From positions 181,075-245,074 of the forward strand of contig MNCI01026213.1 in assembly GCA_015680685.1 (NCBI GenBank): a stretch of DNA of 64,000 nucleotides, read 5' to 3'. The position numbers and the translations under genes were made by a program. A model generated the notes under the pieces. The model searched no databases. It was given only the letters and a program-made list of their open reading frames with translations, and was not told the DNA's origin. The DNA comes from Gnetum montanum (Eukaryota > Streptophyta > Gnetopsida > Gnetales > Gnetaceae). Shown piece after piece: positions 42,697 to 54,178 of the stretch; the first letter of the stretch is position 1; each line of letters begins with the position of its first letter.

Positions 42697-45170
42697 AATG
42701 AACCCTTAGGGTTGGTTAAGATAATAATAAACAAGAATACATTATGCATTGAACAGACAAGTATGTCTCCTTCTTCATACGAAAGCACCTCATAGCCTAG
42801 GTCTAAAATAAGAAACATTCAGTGATGTAATATACATGACGTTGATCCGCTAGTCCCTCAACAAGTTTGAGTGGTATATATTCATCCTGATGAATATATA
42901 CCAGACTTCACCTTTATCCTCCATCAAGATGAACAACTACGTTGGTGATACTTAGAAGGTAACATAGTGTTACCTCCCGATTGTTCAGTCCTGAGCATGC
43001 TTATTCATGCTCTCATATGAATTGGCATGCCACACTTACATGCAGAATACATTGTGCAAGACCATGACTCGAGAAAATAACGTCTCATAGAGGCAAAATG
43101 TCAAAGGGACTTGCAACAAAAGAGACATCATAAGTCTTTGAAGGGTAAGTGGTTCCAAGATGCCCCACATGTCTTAAGTGAAAATGAGGGTGGTGAACCT
43201 ACCTCAGGCAGTCGTCCACACAATGATGTTCCTCCCCTTAACTTCGTCCAAGGGGTTGTGTATCAGAACCTTCATTCCACTATTCATAACCTCGGTTCTA
43301 ATACCCATGGGCACAAAGGATTCAAAAAAGGGACATGGACACATGATAAAGGTGGACATTCTGATCGTAATCGCAATCGAGGCCATGATTGTTGAAGAGA
43401 AGGTAGTAGACATTATTATGACGATGGTTCCCCTTCTTCATCACCTTCATCATCTCCTTCACCCTCTCCTTTAGTATCCAAATGTAGTCATAAAGAAAAA
43501 GACCATGGGAATAAACGTAGGCAAAGTGGAAGTCATAGATGAAATAGCCAAGAAAGGGGACAAGGGCACTCTAGAGAGTCACGACATAGAAGAAGAAAGA
43601 GTAGGGAATAACGTAGGAATCATAGACACCATGGATGAGACGATCATGATGAACCCCTCCTGGGTACTCAAAGTATGTTGGACATAACTGAGGCTATTAG
43701 AATTCCAACAAGGCATTAGAAAGATAGTAGGATCAAGAGATTAGATATGAACAACATTCCACAATTTGAATGGGGATATAATGCTAATCCTTAGAATCAT
43801 TTACAAGCATTCCATGATGTGTGTGCCTTATAGAACATAGAGAACGAGTGGCAAAAACTTAAGTTGTTTCCATGGACATTAGTTAAAGAAGTAGAAAGCT
43901 ATTACTGGTCTTTAGAACCAGAATCCATTCATAGGTGGAGTACTATGTTAGAACTATTTAATGATAAGTACCAAACGTACTCCCAAGTGTCTAACTTGAT
44001 AAAGCAAATCCAAGGCTAGAAACAAGGAGGACATGAACCCTTGGATGCTGCCATGGGCTAATACTATGCACTATTACATCGTTGTCCTAGCCATGGTTAT
44101 TCCCAAAGGGATCAACTGCATCATCTTATGGATGGGCTTAGGCATGAAACGAGAATAACCCTTGGGACTTATGACTAAGGGAGACTATCCGAGCTTAGGT
44201 CCCATCAAATTGAAAGACTATTGGAGCACATTACTAAGGAAGAAGGTGAGCTACAGAAGAGAGAAAGTGCAGAAGAGTATAACCAAGATCCTTCCCTTTG
44301 GAAGAGGGGAGTAAGATTTTGTGAGGATGAAGAAGAGTCACCACTCAAAGAGATGGTGAATAGGAAAAATTTTCCTATATAAAAGATGAAATTAGAAGTT
44401 TTGGAAAAGGTAGACCAAATGTGAAATTCCCTAGACAATAGATTTCAAACTATTCTTAAAATAGTAGAGGAGTCTAGATAGCAAGGTAGTGAGAAAAGAA
44501 AAAAGAAAGAGTCTGAACATGCATGTAGCAAGGGTAAGGGCAAAGTTGCCATTATTGAAGAGGTTGTGGATTCAAAAATAGACAATGATAGTGGATGTGA
44601 GATATGTCAATATGACCATCCTAAGGGATGTTGCATTATAATCTCACATCTGCAGGAGTCTAGGATGTATGCACTCAACCCATGATTAAACAAAATGCAA
44701 ACACCCCGAAGGTTATCTTATCCTCAAGGTAACCCCAGGTAGTTCCACCAACCTTTAACATATTATCCCAGTGGAAATCCACCACAACCAATTAAGAAAT
44801 TTCAATAATGGCAGCACCCATAATCATGGAGAATGCCACCACTAAGGCAATAGTATCCTTATTAGCAAGTTGATCCATATAGATATTACGTGCAGCAGCC
44901 AATCTCCCCATGTGACTCTACAAGTCATGTCACTCCTCAACCTCACTACCAAGCCTACGAGTATTATGGGGCTCCCTCTTCTAAAGGTGATATTCCACAA
45001 GCATATCATCCTTCTCATCTAGCCACATCTCCTCCATGAATAGGTCTACTATCACCTTCTCCCACGATGTAAGGTGAAATCCCTATCCAGCCATAGTAAT
45101 GTAACGCCACGAGGGTTGTTAGCTCTCAACCTACTATTGGTTCGAAGAACCACATGAAGAAACAACCTTT
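42697..45170 (+). pseudogene. Element A gag, degraded
   Basis: The start is probably near 42697 (ATGAACCC, early TAG). The N-terminal part is broken by many TAG/TAA. A Ser/Arg/His-rich section lies at 43380-43620. The gag core at 43770-44150 reads HLQAFHDVCAL, NEWQKLKLFPWTLVKEVESYYW, SIHRWSTMLELFNDKYQ, DAAMG and LLHRCPSHGY, matching the Athila-style core. A knuckle-like CEICQYDHPKGCC (about 44599-44640), a C-x2-C-x3-H-x4-C form, has a close relative in element BC. A Pro/Gln/Tyr-rich tail follows. Most of it and the protease lie in the same frame, so indels are few and stops come mainly from base changes. Confidence 0.75.
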
Positions 45171-45299
45171 CTTTAGAACCAATAGTCCAACCAAGCCCTT
45201 ACAATCATAAGCAGCTGATTTCTTAGATGCCTCAATATCAATCAAATCTTTGAAGCCTCGATCAACCTAATCACTGCACTCAACGCATACGATCATGAT

Positions 45300-45798
45300 A
45301 ACACATGTCATCACCAATTAGATCAAATATGGCCACCTTCCTAGGAAATTTTCTGATCCTGGGAGTCCTCTAATATACTTACAAATCACTAGAAATGTGC
45401 CGTACAAGGCTCTTTTGAACTTAGGTTCCAGTGTCAACTTGATTTCTCAAGAAATATACAAGGCTTGGAAGCTACCTCCATTGAAAAAGAGCAACATCTG
45501 TCTAGATTTGGTTGACCAGTCCATCACTATAACATTGGGACTAGTGGAAGACATTATTACCACTATTTCTGGGTGGTCATACCTAGCTAACTTCCTAGTG
45601 ATTCAGGTAAACCAAGGTAAGGGAGAATTCCTAATCATAATGGGAAGAGCATGGCTAAGCACCATCAATGTATGCCTAGAAATCCATGATCTTTCCCTAG
45701 AAATATCAAAGAAAAATACATTCAGAAAGATCGAGAAGAAGAAGGTTCTATGCATCTCATACAATGACACAGGGTGTAATTGCATGCAAAGGTCATAG
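45300..45798 (+). pseudogene. Element A protease
   Basis: VPYKALLNLGSSVNLISQEIYK stands where Athila proteases have LCDLGASVNLMP; the catalytic Asp is Asn here, so it is inactive even apart from stops. It continues VDQSITITLGLVEDIITTISG, ANFLVIQV and GEFLIIMGRAWLSTINVCLEI (the LGRPFL block). Open to the stop at 45796-45798. Confidence 0.8.
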
Positions 45799-46039
45799 TT
45801 TGTGCAAAGTTTAGCATTGCTTGCATGAAATTAGTGTGCACAAGTGATTAACATACAAAGATGCCTATATGCAGCAGCCACATGAAAGGAAGACACCCAG
45901 TGATTGACAACTAATCAAGAAAGTAGTTCACTCATATGCATGGAACCAACTGAGGTTATGACTTATGCTTACATCAATAGCATAGATGCATTAGAGCAAG
46001 TCCACCGGAAACTTCCAAGTCTTAACCTTGAAAATATCA

Positions 46040-47160
46040 ATTGGGGGAAGTTGGAAATCACTTAGAAATTTAAGTAGGAGCCCCTTGAGTTGAAATCATT
46101 GCCCACCGGTATGGAAAACACATTCCTTAAAAATGGAAAACTAGTAATTATCAATGCTAAGCTTGCTCCTCCACATAAAGAAGGACTACTAAAGGTAATA
46201 AGTAAATTTTTGGAAGCCTTCACTTGTTCATATCCTAAATTAACTAGAATAGATCCTAGGATATGCCAACATAGAATTTACACTGATCCCTCCATGAAGC
46301 CTCGAAGACAACCGTAGAGGTGATTAAATCCTAAGCTAAAGCAAGTAGTTAAGGAAGAAATCAAACAACTTCTCAAGGCTAGGTTCATATACACCATTGT
46401 TGATAGTGAATGGGTTAGCCCCTGAGTTATTGTGCCTAAAAAGGGAGGCAAATAGAGGATGTGCATAGATTCTAGGCTATTAAATGTTGCAACATTCAAA
46501 GATCACTTTCCATTACCATTTGTTAACAAAGTCTTAGACACCATCATAGGGAATCGCTATTATAGTTTTCTGGATGGATAGAGTAGATATAACCAAATAC
46601 AAATAGCCCTAAAAGACCAAGCCAAGACAATGTTCACCAGTCCTTGGGGAACATTTTCATACAAATAGATTTAGTTTGGTTTGTACAATGCCCCTACAAC
46701 ATTTGAATGACTAGTTCTAAGCATATTCCAATAGAAGATAGGAAATGGTATGGAGGTCTTTATGAACAACTTCTCCACTTATGGAGCAAACTTTGATCAA
46801 GCCTTGGACCAGTTGGAGTAAGTGTTAAAAAATGTGTAGAAATAAATTTGAGGCTCAACTAGTAGAAAAGCCATTTGATGGTCCAAGAAGGCGTAGTACT
46901 AGGGCACAAAATCTCATACACAGGGATCGAGGTAGACCCCGAGAAAACCAAAATATCCAAGGAATTACCTATCAACTAGAAACTATCAAAGATATTTGGT
47001 CATTCCTTGGACATACTAGCTACTATAGGAGATTTATTGAGAACTTTTCAAAGGTTTCCAAACCAATGGTGGAATTATCAAAAAATGACATACATTTTGA
47101 GTGGACTAGGGAATGGAAATTAGCTTTTCAAACTTTGAAATAGAAGCTAGTAGAAACACC
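46040..47160 (+). pseudogene. Element A reverse transcriptase
   Basis: Motifs in order: KEEIKQLLKARFIYTIVDSEWVSP, VIVPKKGGK, RMCIDSRLLN (usual CIDYRKLN), DHFPLPFVNKVLDTI, YYSFLDGxSRYNQI, AKTMFTSPWGTFSY, then the active site reads FMNNFSTYG (usual FMDDFSVxG; both Asp are Asn). After a frame change, VIPWTY and similar thumb/connection remnants follow. About a dozen TAG/TAA stops are mostly explained by CAG, CAA or TGG. Confidence 0.8.
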
Positions 47161-47640
47161 CATTCTACAAGATCCTGACTTGTCCAAACCATTTCATATC
47201 ATGACTAACATGTCCAACTATGCTTTAGGAGCTATACTTATATAGTTAGATTACTAGAAGCATCCTTATTACATCCACTGTGCAAGTAGAAGTATCACTG
47301 GTGCACAACTTAACTACACTACCATAGAGAAAGAATTAACGATTATAGTGTTTGCACTAGAAATGTTTAGACACTATATATTGGGATATAAAGTATATAT
47401 ACATACAGATCATAGTGCAATTCGGTTCCTCATGATAAGCCAATGGTAACCCTGTGTATCATGTGATGGCTTGTAATCCTATAAGAGTTTGATTTAACAA
47501 TGATCGATCACAAGGGCACTAAGAATGTAGTTGTCGATTATTTATCTCAGAAAAACAAAGACGATGAGTATCCAATTTTTGATCATTTCCTTGATGAATT
47601 CTTCTTTGCTAGTGTAGTGAATAATCAATCACCCACGGAG
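47161..47640 (+). pseudogene. Element A RNase H
   Basis: Begins DLSKPFHIMTNMSNYALGAILI (usual CDASDYAVGAVL) and contains a TIEKELTIIVFALEMFRHYILGYKVYIHTDHSAIRF section in the broken frame (catalytic Glu, and Asp in TDH). It ends EFDLTMIDHKGTKNVVVDYLSQ (47487-47541), the usual ENxVADHLSRL. Confidence 0.8.
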
Positions 47641-47679
47641 ACAAATTGGTATAGTAGCATTCTTACCTATCTCCTCACC

Positions 47680-48830
47680 TAAAAAACACCACAAGAGTTA
47701 AACTTTAAGAAGAAACAATAGTTTCTTCACCAAGCCAAGTACTTTATGAAGATCAATGGGAAACTTTACAAGGTGTGTTCCGTTGGCTTTGTTTGATGGT
47801 GTGTTCTCGATACAGAACAACTGCAAGTTCTCCATGATGCTCATGAGGGTCCTTGTGGAGGTCATTACTCTAGGAGATGAACGACCATCAAGATCCTGCT
47901 TGCAGGATATTATTGGCCTACATTATTTTGGGATGTCCATCATTTCATCCAATCTTGTGAGCATTGTCAACATGATGGGGGAATGACTGCTAGAATGGAG
48001 GATTTGCAACAATGGATTCAACTATTAAAACCCTTCGACATTTGGGGAATTGATTTTATGGTTGCCATTGATTACCTAATAAAATGGGTGAAGCAGCTAC
48101 TATTAAAGATTATACATCATCTACAGCTACACGATTTATTTTACAACAAATCATAAATAGGTTTGGTGTGCCACCTACACTTATTTTAGACAATGATAGA
48201 CACTTCATAGGTGCAAATTTTTAGAAATTAATTCAATGCTTAGGGGTTGAGAATAAATTAACTACACCATACCACCCCCAAGTGAACGATTACGAAGATA
48301 TTGACAAGAACCATTAGCAAGTTTAGGCGAGACTGGAGCATTAAATTGAATAATGCTCTTTGGGCATACCACTCCACATGGAAACTCCCTACAAGCTACT
48401 CTCCCTATGAGTTAGTGTACAATAAATTACCAATGCTTCCCATTCAAAATGAGCTCTGTACACTATCCACATTATGTGCTCTCAACCTTGACCTTGATCT
48501 AGCACAGAAACAATGGTTAGTAACCCTTAACTTGCTAGATGAAAATTAATTAGCTACCTTTTCATCTAATGAATTTCATAAGGCCTTCAATAAACAATGT
48601 CATGACCTAAAAATTAGGAAAGTTAAATATTAGCTAGGAGATAAGGTTCTCTACTAGAATCCCACACGTGTGCCACAACATACTAAATTTCAAGCACTGT
48701 GAGAAGGACCTTATATTATTTATGCAACTTTTCCTTTAAGGGCCATGAAAATATACAAACATGAGAGCCTAGATAAGAAACTTTTTGTCAATGTGCAACA
48801 AACCAAACCTTTCTAGGAGCTTAGGATAGC
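47680..48830 (+). pseudogene. Element A integrase
   Basis: Zinc-binding part HDAHEGPCGGHY ... SCEHCQHDGG (H-H-C-C complete). Core: PFDIWGIDFM (first Asp kept), LILDNDRHFIG (second Asp kept), HPQVNDYED where NGQAE is expected (catalytic Glu position damaged), then LNNALWAYHSTWKLPTSYSPYELVYNKLPMLPIQ and the C-terminal GDKVL...TRVPQHTKFQAL-EGPYII. Three frame changes and several TAG. Closely related to the J integrase at 52160-53225. Confidence 0.85.
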
Positions 48831-50459
48831 TAGTACACATGCTACCTCTCTTGATGAATAACCCTACTCACTATTTCAGATCTCCTCCTTCCAACTTAGT
48901 CATGGGAAATATGGCCACCTATGCTAATTGTTCTAGGCCCTCGATTCTTTTTTGAATTTTTTTTACACATTTTTTTTACACATTTTTGTTTCACACATTT
49001 TTGTTTTACACATTTTTCCAACTTTTCTTATTTTTATTACGCCATCATTCATATTTTATTTTTTTAATTGCTTGATTTACTTTTATTCATCATTCAAGGA
49101 GTGCTCATGATGGTGGATTGAATTATATCATATTAATTTCTAATGTTTGATTTTTACCTTTGAATTATGATGCTGATATTAAGGTATGGTTATTTTGGTA
49201 AAATAGGTAATGAGTCCATGTCGTCCACTCATCCATATAACTCTATGGTCTCCTTTGGCTTGGAAGTGTATAGTCCCATTTTTCTATGTAAAATTTTAAT
49301 GAATTGGTAGGTGGGTACTTTTCAAACCAAGGAAATACTCAAAGGATGAAAATGATGTAACTTCAAGGGGATTGGATGCATTTGTGCTAACAATTCTCTT
49401 GGGTGCTTGGATCCTTTCTGTTGGGTTTTTGACCATTCTAACATTGTTAAAAAATTGAGAAGATGAGTGAATAAAAATAAGTACTTTCATGGTGTGGTTC
49501 TCATGCAAAGAAAAAAGTGTGAGAATTCAAAGCACACCCCTTTGACATAATAAAGCAATATGAGCTACAAGCACTAGTTATAGAACTAGAAAGACATGTT
49601 ACCCATGCCTGAAGGTTCCCTCTAACTAAGGTCCTTTCTTGCTTCCTGCTTCTCCATCTCGCTCTCCTTGGAATGGTGGTGGCTCTTTGTGGAAGCATTC
49701 TTGTTACTTGAAGTAGATGGATTGGTCAACTGTGTTGATGCAAGGTCACTAGATGTGGTTTTTTTGAGTCTGTATTTGGGATGAGTTCTACTTATTCACA
49801 TTAACCATAAAATACACAAGGGACTTTACACAACCTTGTTCTTGGGATTCCATTCCATTCTCTCATCTTCATCTTTCTTCCCATTTTTCCACCTCATTGT
49901 TGGTTCTATCATTAGTGCATTTCTAGGTTGATGCATTATTTTTCTTTGGTGAATTCTTGTGGGTAAGTTTTTAACTCTTGCTTCCAAATGACATTCCTAG
50001 AGCCTACAAACTCTTTGGTTTGTGGGTTTGTCAGGGCATAAAAGACATGAGCCTACTTTGGGAAGGACCCACTAGCATTTATTTTTTGGTCCAATTGTTA
50101 ACTTCTTTTCCTTAAATATTTTCTACAATCAAGCATTTCTTATTTCATCCTTATCCATGGCATCCATTTTATTAGTGTTATTGTTGTTATTTTTCCCATC
50201 TTTCTTATTCCTCGTATTTTTCCATATTATAGCTACCAGAGGTTCGCTCTTAGTCATGGGGGCCCGACATAAATTTTTTAATTTTTTCTATTTTACTAAT
50301 TTCCTAACCCCTACACCTTGGGTAGTTGCCAGTGATAAATCTTTGAACCAGTTTCTACCATAACGACAACTTAGCCAATGCGCTTCATATCAAGGCAAGG
50401 TATCAATTGCATTATGGATTATCTATCCTTTCTCATTTGTGACTATGTTTTGTGTGCAG
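48831..50459 (+). other. Element A 3' non-coding region and leader of the accessory gene
   Basis: No gene. A T-rich CACATTTTT repeat lies at 48950-49020. Conserved blocks shared with J and BC include ACCCATGCCTGAAGG (about 49601) and CCTACTTTGGGAAGGACCCACT (about 50054-50075). The right end reads TTTTGTGTGCAG, a splice acceptor abutting the ATG at 50460, as in J and BC. Unlike those two, I see no palindromic segment shared with the LTR here. Confidence 0.65.
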
Positions 50460-50692
50460 ATGGTGATCATACAAACAATGGACTGGGCTTGGAGGAAGCA
50501 CTCAGTATGGACTAGAACTGGAGCATTTATAAAAGGAGCAAGTTTGGTGGCATGGCTATGGATAAACAATGGAAGGTCAAATCTTGGCATTGGTGGCAAC
50601 ATGCTCCATCTTCTTTCTCTCTCTCTTTTTCTCTTCAAGATACGAAATAAAGGCTTGGATGTCATTTATGACGAGTGTTCACTGCAATGATC
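50460..50692 (+). pseudogene. Element A accessory gene, only the start remains
   Basis: ATG at 50460-50462 directly after a splice acceptor, at the position where J and BC start their 0.9-kb-codon accessory gene. The frame runs about 76 codons to 50690 (MVIIQTMDWAWRKHSVWTRTG ...), and no other part of the gene is found before the polypurine tract. Element A therefore appears to have lost nearly all of it by internal deletion. Confidence 0.5.
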
Positions 50693-50840
50693 ATGAACAC
50701 TAAGGTTTCCATATGCTTATTGATATGTTCACTAGGCACATTAAGTCTGTCATCCCATTCCACCATCAGTTGTCAATTAGTCAATAATCCCATACCTTCC
50801 CAATATTTTGTAAGGAACTTGAGGATGAGTTTTCATTCAG

Positions 50841-50851
50841 TTGTGAGGGTA
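50841..50851 (+). promoter_or_regulatory. Element A polypurine tract
   Basis: TTGTGAGGGTA directly before TGATGAGAG. The preceding GAGTTTTCATTCAG block is shared with BC (GAGTTTTTATTCAG, 61280-61293) and J (GAGTTTTCATTTAG, minus strand). Confidence 0.75.
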
Positions 50852-51560
50852 TGATGAGAGCNNNNNNNNNNNNNNNNNNNNNNNNNNNNNNNNNNNNNNN
50901 NNNNNNNNNNNNNNNNNNNNNNNNNNNNNNNNNNNNNNNNNNNNNNNNNNNNNNNNNNNNNNNNNNNNNNNNNNNNNNNNNNNNNNNNNNNNNNNNNNNN
51001 NNNNNNNNNNNNNNNNNNNNNNNNNNNNNNNNNNNNNNNNNNNNNNNNNNNNNNNNNNNNNNNNNNNNNNNNNNNNNNNNNNNNNNNNNNNNNNNNNNNN
51101 NNNNNNNNNNNNNNNNNNNNNNNNNNNNNNNNNNNNNNNNNNNNNNNNNNNNNNNNNNNNNNNNNNNNNNNNNNNNNNNNNNNNNNNNNNNNNNNNNNNN
51201 NNNNNNNNNNNNNNNNNNNNNNNNNNNNNNNNNNNNNNNNNNNNNNNNNNNNNNNNNNNNNNNNNNNNNNNNNNNNNNNNNNNNNNNNNNNNNNNNNNNN
51301 NNNNNNNNNNNNNNNNNNNNNNNNNNNNNNNNNNNNNNNNNNNNNNNNNNNNNNNNNNNNNNNGCTATAAAAATCATATGCCTTAATCTTACTTAACCAT
51401 ACAATCATGACATACAGGTAAACTTGGGAAGACAATGATCAACCAACCCATCCTTGTTCCACAAGGACGCATAAGCACCTAGTCCTTGGAATTTGATCAG
51501 ATTGTGCATGAAACACTCGTATTCATATTGTTGAGCATAGGGGTACCTCGCCACTCATCA
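50852..51560 (+). mobile_element. Element A 3' LTR, interrupted by an assembly gap
   Basis: Only the first 10 bp (TGATGAGAGC) and the last 197 bp (51364-51560) are sequenced. By comparison with the 5' LTR, about 768 bp should lie between them, while the gap is 502 N. Confidence 0.85.
50862..51363. other. Assembly gap (502 N)
   Basis: Inside the element A 3' LTR, over the part that should hold the TTACTCTA repeats. Confidence 1.
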
Positions 51561-52160
51561 AAATCCTTTACAAGCCTTTGGATCCTTCCTAATTTTGGAA
51601 CTACCAAGGTCACCTATTGATTAAAAGTTTCTTTATTAAAAAGGGACCTCAAGTTCCCAGAACAAGAAAAACCATAGAGTTCATTGGATGGGCAGATGAT
51701 GTGGACTCATTGCCAATTCTATGAAAAATAAACCATGCCATAGTTATCAAACATCCAAATTTGAAAATAGAAACAAAACAGTGATAATCGCACATTAAGC
51801 ACAGACCATCATTAGTAAACAACAACATCGGCACTGTGTCCTGTGATAATAAATCAAATTTATTAGCAAAATTGAGAAAATATCACACTTAAACAAAAGG
51901 AGAAAAGAAACAAAATAAATTAAAATATATAAGAAGTGTAAAATATTCAAAAATGTTTAAAGGTACTAAAGATGGTGTAAAATTAGAAAAATTCAAAAAT
52001 CAAAAATTTGTAAAATCAAAAACGTGAAAAATATAAAAGTTAGAAAAACTGAGAGGCCATGGTAATGGTTAGCATAGATGGCCATCTTCCCCACAATTGA
52101 GTTGGAGGGAGGAGATCTAAAAAATAGAACATGGGTGTCCATTCGGTAAGGTGGTAGTTA
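51561..52160 (-). other. Element J 3' non-coding region, proximal half
   Basis: No gene. Minus strand: after integrase comes a T-rich section (52040-51900) like that of element A, then sequence that, joined to 41651, continues as in element A (CAAAGG ... GTAACTTCAAGGGG). Confidence 0.65.
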
Positions 52161-53225
52161 CATTGGCCTATCTTGGTTCTAGGAAATGTTTGACTTGTTG
52201 GATATTAACCAACTACTTTTTATTTGGTTTGTCAAGTTTGTAAGTTATCATGGCCCTAGAGGGAAAGGTTTGATCAATTATATAAGGTCCCTCCCACAAT
52301 GTTTGGAATTTTGTATTTTGGGGTACACGTGTATGTTTCTAGTAAAGAACCTTATCTCCTAGTTGAAGTTTTACTTTCTTGATTCTAAGGTCATGATATT
52401 GCTTACTAAATGCCTTGTTCAACTCATTAAAGGACAGGGCCACTAATCAATTTTCATCTAGCACATTTAGATTCATTAATCGTTTCTTTTATGCTAGACT
52501 TAGGTCAAGGTTTAATTCATAGGCTTTTGAGAGTGTATAGAGCTTGGATTGAATTGGGAGCATTGGGAGTTTTCCGTATACTAACTCATAGAGAGAATAT
52601 CCAATAAGAAGTTTCCAAGTTGAATGATAAGCCCAGAGAGCATTGTTAAGTTTTTTACTCTAGTCCTTCCTATATTTGCTAATGGTTCATGTTAATATTT
52701 TTGTAATCTCTCAGTTGGTTGTCTCTGCTTGATCGTTGGTTTTGGGGTGGTAAGGTGTTGTTAATTTATGTTCTACCCCTAAGTGTTTCATTGATTTTCT
52801 AAATGTGGCACCTATGAAATGAGTCCCATTATCAGAAATTAGTGAATGTGGCACCCCAAACCTATTCATGATATTTTGTTGTATAAATTAGGCAATAGTG
52901 GATGAGTTATAATTAGTAACAACTACTTCTTCTGTCAATGTTGTGTAGTAGTCAACTTCTACTATAATATATGCCTACCCATTAGACATGGATGTGATGG
53001 GACCCATGAAGTCAATGCCCCATATGTCAAAATGCTTCAGTGGTTGAATCCACTATTGAGGACCATCCAAGGGAGTGGTCATCCCCCCATCACATTGACA
53101 ATGTTCATAAGACTTGACAAACTGGTAGGCATCTCTAAAGATTGTAGGTCATTAGTATCCTACCATCAGGATTTTTATCATCGTGTGTCTCCCTGCATAG
53201 TGGCCTTCACAAGGCCCTTCATGAG
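52161..53225 (-). pseudogene. Element J integrase, main part
   Basis: Minus strand from 53225: AYQFVKSYEHCQCDGGM (end of zinc-binding domain), HFDIWGIDFMGPI (Asp), AYIIVEVDYYTT, NRFGVPHSLISDNGTHFIGATF (Asp), TPYHPKTNDQAETTN (Glu). All three catalytic acids are present. Then LNNALWAYHSTWKLLIGYSLYELVYGKLPMLPIQ and LQLGDKVLY ... TRVPQNTKFQTLWEGPYII, ending VNIQQVKHFLEP. In-frame TAG/TGA stops (for example replacing Q or W) make it inactive. The N-terminal piece lies beyond the solo LTR, at 54061-54178. Confidence 0.85.
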
Positions 53226-54065
53226 TGATGAGTGTCAAGGTACCCCTACACCCAACCATACAAATATGAGTGTTCATGCACGATCTGGTTGAACTCCGAG
53301 GATTAAGTGCTTATGAACCTACATAGAACAAGGATGACTTAGGTAGTTATGGTCTTCCCAAGCTTACTTGTAAGGAACAATTGTATGGTTAAGTAAACTC
53401 TAGGTATATGATTTTTCTATGTTTTTTATATATTCTATCCTAGTCTCCTAAGTTTGTGAAATGAAAAGATTTAGTTCACTAATGGATTTTTATAACTCTA
53501 ATGTTTAATCAAATCCTAATACTAGCATTTGTTCCCACTCTCCGAACACATCCTGAACCAGTGTAACACTACTAGGATTACCAAATGCTAGTTGTTACTG
53601 GGTTACCAAGTGTTCCACGTATGCTTGAAATGGTCATGCCAAGTGTGCTAATTCATTGATAATTAATAATTCTATAGAAATAACATTAATTAACTAATGA
53701 AAGCATCAAATAACAGTAAATAACATTAAATGCAATAGTTAAGCTATTTTGAATGTTGCAAGGTTTATTGCAAAGTTCATCTTTATTTTTAGACACAATG
53801 TATGCTTAGGTACACAATGCTTGAATAAAGATCCATTCACTCTATGACTCCTACTGTGGGCACTTAGAATTAATTCTAACTCTGGAAGAGAAAAACTACA
53901 AGAGTTCAGCTAAGGGACTAGGAAAATTACTTCTAAAGCCAAGCATCCTTGTCTCATATTTATAGGTAATGAGACAAGCTCCAACATCCCATGTCCAATG
54001 TCAGGGATTTGATCCGATATCGTGTATCTGATATTAGATACACAATATCGAAACTCATCAATGAG
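53221..54065 (-). mobile_element. Solo LTR (835 bp) in element J integrase, with ATGAG duplication
   Basis: The LTR spans 53226-54060: on the plus strand TGATGAGTGTCAAGGTACCCC ... CGAAACTCATCA, the inverted form of the A/BC/J LTR family. ATGAG at 53221-53225 and 54061-54065 is a perfect 5-bp duplication. Removing the LTR and one ATGAG rejoins the integrase zinc-binding region (CATGAAGGGCC context as in A, CATGAGGGTCC). U3, at the right end, has a GATATC palindrome cluster (54015-54052). Confidence 0.9.
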
Positions 54066-54178
54066 CATCCTAGAGGATGCATAGTTGATCTTTTTTGGGG
54101 ACACACCAACAAATTAGGCTATCAACACATACCCTGTAAAGATGTTTATTGATTTCCATGAAGTATTTTATCTAATGA
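54066..54178 (-). pseudogene. Element J integrase, N-terminal piece beyond the solo LTR
   Basis: Minus strand matches element A 47740-47860: KYFMEINKHLYR, then the CVPKK...DYASSRMLM region that in A leads into HEGPCGGHY. It ends at about 54178 where a plus-strand gag begins. Confidence 0.7.

Larger units (their letters stand above)
41652..51560 (+). mobile_element. Element A: Athila-like Ty3/gypsy retrotransposon, both LTRs, nested in element J
   Basis: LTRs at 41652-42626 and 50852-51560 (the second spans an assembly gap) frame a tRNA-Asp-type PBS, gag, protease, RT, RNase H, integrase, a long 3' non-coding region, a remnant of the accessory gene and a polypurine tract. The 197 bp of 3' LTR visible after the gap align without indels to 42430-42626, with about 21 differences, mostly transitions. 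Flanking 5-mers are ACACC and AAATC, so the target duplication is at best 3 of 5. Nesting is shown instead by the J sequence resuming on the far side. Confidence 0.85.
14987..54178 (-). mobile_element. Element J: Athila-like retrotransposon on the minus strand, split by three insertions
   Basis: Pieces in minus-strand order: integrase (54178-54061, then 53225 to about 52160), 3' non-coding (to 51561, then 41651 to about 40566), a palindrome-bearing segment (40565-40512), leader, accessory gene (40032-39001, then 17943-16164) and 3' LTR (15915-14987). Continuity across the insertions is read from element A, whose 3' non-coding region aligns with both halves around the A insertion, and from the accessory gene of BC, which aligns with both halves around E. 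Everything upstream of integrase is missing: at 54178 it meets the gag of BC head to head. Confidence 0.7.

Noticed and set aside
50781-51435. Long open frames over the second N run
   Set aside because: Gap inside the element A 3' LTR.
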